Shown here: positions 39,140 to 42,263 of the stretch, piece by piece | How the letters are laid out: each line of letters begins with the position of its first letter | How positions within the stretch are numbered: the first letter of the stretch is position 1 | Origin: an uncultured Prevotella sp. | GTDB lineage: Bacteria; Bacteroidota; Bacteroidia; Bacteroidales; Bacteroidaceae | Reading direction: 5' to 3' | DNA: 42,263 nt | NCBI GenBank assembly: GCA_900551055.1 | Contig: URUK01000021.1 | Coordinates: 1-42,263 of the forward strand | Program-made: the position numbers and the translations under genes | The notes under the pieces: model-generated | Seen by the model: the letters and a program-made list of their open reading frames with translations, nothing else | What the model was told of the DNA's origin: nothing | Databases searched by the model: none

Positions 39140-40330
39140 ATGAGATTGTTATCACGAATAAAGCAAGGTTTCGGCGACTTGTGCCATATATGGGCTGACG
39201 AGATGCGCACCGTTGTTAAGGACGAGGGTGTGCTGATATTCTTTGTCCTTGTGCCGTTGTTTTATCCGTTGCTTTATTCCTGGATTTACACCAACGAGGT
39301 TGTGCGTGAGGTGCCGGTTGCCGTTGTCGATATGTCCCACAGCGCCATGAGCCGCGAGTTCATCCGCCAGTTTGACGCTTCTCCCGATGTCCGTGTAGTC
39401 AAATATTGTACAGACCTTGACGAGGCCAAGGATGCGGTAGGCCGTCAGGAAGCATTCGGTGTGGTGTATTTCCCCATTGATTTCCAGACCCGTGTGTTGC
39501 GCATGGAGCAGAGCCGCGTCAGTGTGTTCTGCGACATGAGCTTCATGCTGTACTACAAGGCCATATTCCAGACGGCTACGGCTGTTGCCGGAAACCTCAA
39601 TTCAGACATTCTCATTGAGCGTTCGGGCAATTGGACCGGGCGTGAGGACGAAATCACCGCCAAGCCGCTTGATTTCGATGAAGTGCAGATTTTCAATGCG
39701 ACTGGCGGTTATGGCAACTTCATCATTCCGGGCGTGCTTATGCTCATAATACAGCAGACGTTGTTGTTGGGAGTGGGACTTTCTGTCGGCACGGCCCGTG
39801 AACGCAGCAAGACAGGTTCTTTCTTACCCGACGACCCTTATTATGACGGGGTGTTCCGCACTGTGCTTGGCCGTGCCTTGGCGTATTTCATGGTTTATGC
39901 CGTGGTTGCGGCTTACGTCACGCTCGTTGTGCCCCGGATGTTCGGTTTCACATCGCTTTTGCGTCCCGGCGATACGTTTTGGTTCATGTTGCCATACGTT
40001 TTGTCGTGTGTGTTCTTTGCTATGATACTTTCCGGCATAATACGTTATCGTGAGAATGTCATTCTTATCGTTGTGTTCACGTCTGTGCCGTTGCTGTTCA
40101 TTTCCGGAGTGTCGTGGCCGCAGAGTGCCATTCCGCCTTTCTGGCAGTGGATGTCCTGGCTTGTTCCTTCTACGTTCGGCATACGCGGCTTCGTAAGGAT
40201 GAACACCATGGGCGCTCTGTTGGGCGACGTTAGGGTAGAGTATGTGGCGCTTTGGGCGCAGACAATAGTCTATTTCTTCATCACTTGCCTGCTTTACAGA
40301 TGGCAGGTGATTAAAAAGGTAAAAAAGTAA
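39140..40330 (+). CDS. ABC-2-type transporter permease, second of two
   Basis: The 396-residue paralogue of the preceding gene has the same layout: VLIFFVLVPLFYPLLYSWIY as the first helix, a periplasmic loop with VPVAVVDMSHSAMSREFIRQ and FGVVYFPIDFQTRVL, then five C-terminal helices. ATG 39140 follows an agg-containing site and is preferred over TTG 39134. The last residues (IKKVKK) and the stop are written by the start of a GTAAAAA-type repeat. The pair probably forms a heterodimeric channel that needs a separately encoded ATPase, or works without one. Confidence 0.88.
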   Translation: MRLLSRIKQGFGDLCHIWADEMRTVVKDEGVLIFFVLVPLFYPLLYSWIYTNEVVREVPVAVVDMSHSAMSREFIRQFDASPDVRVVKYCTDLDEAKDAVGRQEAFGVVYFPIDFQTRVLRMEQSRVSVFCDMSFMLYYKAIFQTATAVAGNLNSDILIERSGNWTGREDEITAKPLDFDEVQIFNATGGYGNFIIPGVLMLIIQQTLLLGVGLSVGTARERSKTGSFLPDDPYYDGVFRTVLGRALAYFMVYAVVAAYVTLVVPRMFGFTSLLRPGDTFWFMLPYVLSCVFFAMILSGIIRYRENVILIVVFTSVPLLFISGVSWPQSAIPPFWQWMSWLVPSTFGIRGFVRMNTMGALLGDVRVEYVALWAQTIVYFFITCLLYRWQVIKKVKK

Positions 40331-40545
40331 AAAAGGTAAAAAAGTAAAAAGGTAAAAAGGTGAGAAAGTGAGAAGGTGAGAAAGTGAACGCCTGTATGCG
40401 TTGTAGAAAAGATTTCCCTTCTCACCTTTTTACCTTTTTACTTTTTTTACTTTTTTTACTTTCTCACCTTTTTACTTTTTTACTTTTTTACTTTTTTACC
40501 TTTTTCCCTTTTTACTTTTTTACTTTTTTACTTTTTTACCTTTTC
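40315..40545. repeat. Long palindrome with GTAAAAA/GTGAGAA-type arms
   Basis: The left arm (about 40315-40388) has aaggtaaaa, aagtaaaa and aggtgaga units. The right arm (about 40418-40545) is inverse but longer, with more tttttac copies. The loop is about 30 nt. It lies between convergent genes, overlaps both stops, and is the longest palindrome in the window. Confidence 0.9.
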
Positions 40546-41231
40546 TTTCCATCTATAAGTTTCAGTATGTCTTTTTCTTGTGCATAAGGCAGCATCCTGC
40601 ATAGATGCCGCACCATCATGTCGTGCGATTTCTGCGGCGTACATCCGGCGTCTATCCGTCCGTACAGGTTTTCGGGCGTGGTGTATCGCGCCACACCCCA
40701 TCCGTATGGCCGTCCGTGGCGGTCTGTGTTGTACTCGAAATCGGATATTACCACGCGCACTGACATCATCAGGCGTGTCAGTACAGGCTCCAATGACAGC
40801 TTTACGGCTTCGGGCATATCGTCCACAAGGTCGTCCGCCGTGCGTCTCCTTCCGCGTGCAAAGCCGAGCATGCGGCGCAGTTCCTTCACCGTTGCGCTGC
40901 CTTCCGATATTATTGTTTGCAGCACAACGTCGTCAAGCGCGGCAGTGTCTTCGTCTTTTGCGTAGTTCAGTGTGCGCCTGTAATTAATAAGGTGGGGCAG
41001 CCATTCAAGGCTTACGTAGCCCGCTTTCTTGGCGAACAGCTTGCCGTAGGCGCAGTGTCCTTCGCGTATTACCGGGCCTTTCCATTCCCACGGCCCGTCG
41101 TCTTCGTTTGAAAACCACAGCTCTCCGGCCGTCATTTCCTCTATTGAGAAGCCGGGAATGCCGCAGCGGAAGAACGGAAGAAAGCCGCGTTCGAGCACCG
41201 CGCGCTCCATGTCGATTGCCGAGTGTATCAT
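40536..41231 (-). CDS. Winged-helix-type protein, possibly AlkZ-related
   Basis: The 231-residue product resembles proteins I recall as AlkZ-related. The N-terminal part has FFRCGIPGFSIEEMT, a tryptophan-rich GPWEWKGPV and GHCAYGKLFAKKAGYVSLEW. A winged-helix-like middle has LQTIISEGSATVKELRRMLG and RRTADDLVDDM, and the C-terminal part has YGWGVARYTTPEN. AlkZ itself is a DNA glycosylase for crosslinks, but the QxQ/QxD catalytic motif is not evident here, so enzymatic activity is doubtful. The start follows a palindrome that separates it from the flavin reductase gene upstream on the same strand. Confidence 0.55.
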   Translation of the reverse strand: MIHSAIDMERAVLERGFLPFFRCGIPGFSIEEMTAGELWFSNEDDGPWEWKGPVIREGHCAYGKLFAKKAGYVSLEWLPHLINYRRTLNYAKDEDTAALDDVVLQTIISEGSATVKELRRMLGFARGRRRTADDLVDDMPEAVKLSLEPVLTRLMMSVRVVISDFEYNTDRHGRPYGWGVARYTTPENLYGRIDAGCTPQKSHDMMVRHLCRMLPYAQEKDILKLIDGKKR

Positions 41232-41241
41232 AATCTTGGAG

Positions 41242-41346
41242 AAATTAAGAGTTAAGAGTTAAGAATTAAGAAAAATACTCTTTAATGCTTGTGCCGGGAA
41301 CGTATGTTTTCTTAACTCTTAATTCTTAATTCTTAACTCTTAATTA
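41242..41346. repeat. Palindrome with TTAAGA-type arms between the flavin reductase and AlkZ-related genes
   Basis: The left arm 41242-41275 and right arm 41306-41346 are inverse with a loop of about 30 nt. The flavin reductase stop (41344-41346) is contributed by the right arm (taatta). The unit type equals that at 761-840 and 30962-31058, which are far away. Confidence 0.9.
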
Positions 41347-41904
41347 TTTAAGTTTCATTCCGTCCTTGAAGGCGTTGCCCGCCTTTCCGCCCACCACAAG
41401 ATAGTCGTTGTGTACCGGGTCGAACACTATGGGGCGCAGCTTGGCCGGGTCAATCTTGCCCTTTTCGTCCAATATGCGCTCGTCAGCCGATACGTTCACG
41501 ATGCGGCCTACGAGGTGGCACGTGTCCGCGTCGTATGATACGAGTTCGCATTCCACCGTCATGGGCAGCTCCTCTATTACCGGAGCGTTGACAAACTCCG
41601 ATTTCACGGTGTGCCATCCGGCACGTTCCAGCTTGTCGCCCACCTTGTTTCCCGACACAATTCCCATGTAGTCGCATGCTGTCAGCTGCTCTTCCGTACC
41701 CATGCTTACGGTGAACGCCTTTGTTTCAAGCAGGTTCTTCACCGTCTTGTGGCCTGCGCTCAGGCACATGTTGATGCGGTCGTCATAGTCTATTCCGCCC
41801 CATGCCGCGTTCATGGCGTCGGGCTTGCCCTCTTCGTCGTAAGTTCCAACGATGAATACCGGCTGTGGATAAGTCCACGGTTTTGCTCCGAAATTCTTTC
41901 TCAT
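41344..41904 (-). CDS. Flavin reductase family protein (flavoredoxin-like)
   Basis: The 186-residue FMN-binding split-barrel protein shows QPVFIVGTYDEEGKPDAMNAAW, INMCLSAGHKTVKNLLETKAFTVSM (phosphate-binding and barrel strands), YMGIVSGNKVGDKLERAGW, VECELVSYDADTCHLVGRIV and a closing DYLVVGGKAGNAF. These are typical of flavin reductases and flavoredoxins that carry or reduce FMN with NAD(P)H. The redox partner is unknown. A TATCTTTG box lies upstream, with a dyad that could be an operator between the -33 and -7 regions. The AlkZ-related gene follows after a palindrome. Confidence 0.9.
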   Translation of the reverse strand: MRKNFGAKPWTYPQPVFIVGTYDEEGKPDAMNAAWGGIDYDDRINMCLSAGHKTVKNLLETKAFTVSMGTEEQLTACDYMGIVSGNKVGDKLERAGWHTVKSEFVNAPVIEELPMTVECELVSYDADTCHLVGRIVNVSADERILDEKGKIDPAKLRPIVFDPVHNDYLVVGGKAGNAFKDGMKLK

Positions 41905-41968
41905 GATGTGTTTATATAGTTAAAGTAATGCTTCCAATGTGTGGCTTTGCACAGGTGTTGTTGTATAG

Positions 41969-41976
41969 CAAAGATA
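41969..41976 (-). promoter_or_regulatory. Predicted -7 box for the flavin reductase gene
   Basis: The minus strand reads TATCTTTG followed by CT, about 65 nt before the start codon. Confidence 0.6.
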
Positions 41977-41977
41977 G

Positions 41978-41993
41978 GGATAAAGTTTTATCC
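41978..41993. promoter_or_regulatory. Operator-like dyad upstream of the flavin reductase gene
   Basis: ggataaa-gt-tttatcc is a perfect 7-bp inverted repeat with a 2-nt centre. It lies 1 nt upstream of the -7 box, where a bound repressor would block polymerase. Confidence 0.45.
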
Positions 41994-42263
41994 TTGCAAT
42001 TTTTTATGTATTTTTAATTATAGTGTGCTTGTAAAAGGTCTTCATCTGCAATTCAAGTGTACAGTATGTAAATTTTCAACTGTGGCTACAGGGCACCTCG
42101 TTGCTTGTCAATTTAAATAAGGTAATCAAGCTCCCTCCCTTCAGGAGGGTTGGGGTGGGTTTCCCTTTTGTTCCTGGTAGGTTCCCAATATGGGTTCATC
42201 CGCATTTTTGTTGGATGGTTTTTATTCTATTTTCAGTAAATAATCGTTTTCAAGTGAGGCACT
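41994..42263. other. Right-edge intergenic
   Basis: Apart from the GGGTGGGT copy at 42125-42160 I see nothing I can name. The sequence is A/T-rich without a convincing coding frame. Confidence 0.5.
42125..42160. repeat. GGGTGGGT-family repeat, right-facing copy
   Basis: The sequence runs from atcaagctccct to ttggggtgggt, with the dyad ccctcccttcaggaggg. Confidence 0.87.

Overview
The window looks like chromosomal DNA of a Bacteroidales bacterium, most likely Prevotellaceae. The grounds are the Bacteroidetes-type -7 promoter box (TAnnTTTG) ahead of many genes, the DUF4492-cydA-cydB operon, a lipoprotein with an Asp/Glu-rich surface-export tail, a PorE-like OmpA lipoprotein, and intergenic repeats of a kind common in this group. 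The family assignment is an inference. I see no rRNA, tRNA, CRISPR array, phage or transposase gene.

Layout. 0-3.2 kb: a leftward run rsmF-like rRNA methyltransferase, thyA, folA. 3.4-4.2 kb: an outer-membrane beta-barrel protein. 4.5-7.0 kb: a tightly overlapping leftward operon for a dTDP-3-acylamino-3,6-dideoxyhexose (FdtA/QdtA-like ketoisomerase, FemAB/GNAT-like acyltransferase, FdtB/QdtB-like aminotransferase), with a divergent multi-spanning glycosyltransferase-like protein at 7.2-9.0 kb. 9.2-14.9 kb: a leftward run MATE exporter, cytidylate-kinase-like protein, YfcE-like phosphoesterase, rfbB (which makes the substrate of the sugar operon), a small HTH-like protein and purT. 15.4-21.3 kb: DUF4595-type lipoprotein, PorE-like OmpA lipoprotein and topoisomerase III. 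21.5-23.8 kb: LUD-domain protein and LuxR-type regulator, divergent from a secreted DUF1349 protein. 24.3-31.0 kb: rightward subtilase, xseA, xseB, ilvE, trmB and mrp/apbC. 31.0-34.1 kb: leftward DUF4492-cydA-cydB. 34.3-40.3 kb: rightward coiled-coil membrane protein, then a TolC/HlyD/two-permease exporter with no ATPase gene. 40.5-41.9 kb: a possibly AlkZ-related protein and a flavin reductase.

The genes are mostly ordinary; the spaces between them are not. Seven intergenic sites carry the same element: four 15-nt units (A-tract, GC core, T-tract) separated by three 7-nt spacers, with an exact 22-nt period. At least twelve gene junctions carry long palindromes whose arms are short degenerate tandem repeats. 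The arm sequence differs between loci (TTAAGA, GTAAAAA, TTGACAAG, GGTTATG, GAGAGTTGA types), but the architecture is the same and in nearly every case the purine-rich arm comes first after the stop codon. Several genes take their last codons or stop from such an arm. A third, GC-rich family (AAGCTCCCTCCC...GGGTGGGT) occurs nine times and is translated into the N-terminus of XseA. A fourth carries promoters and lies upstream of the subtilase and MATE genes. Together these suggest active remodelling of intergenic DNA around transcript ends.
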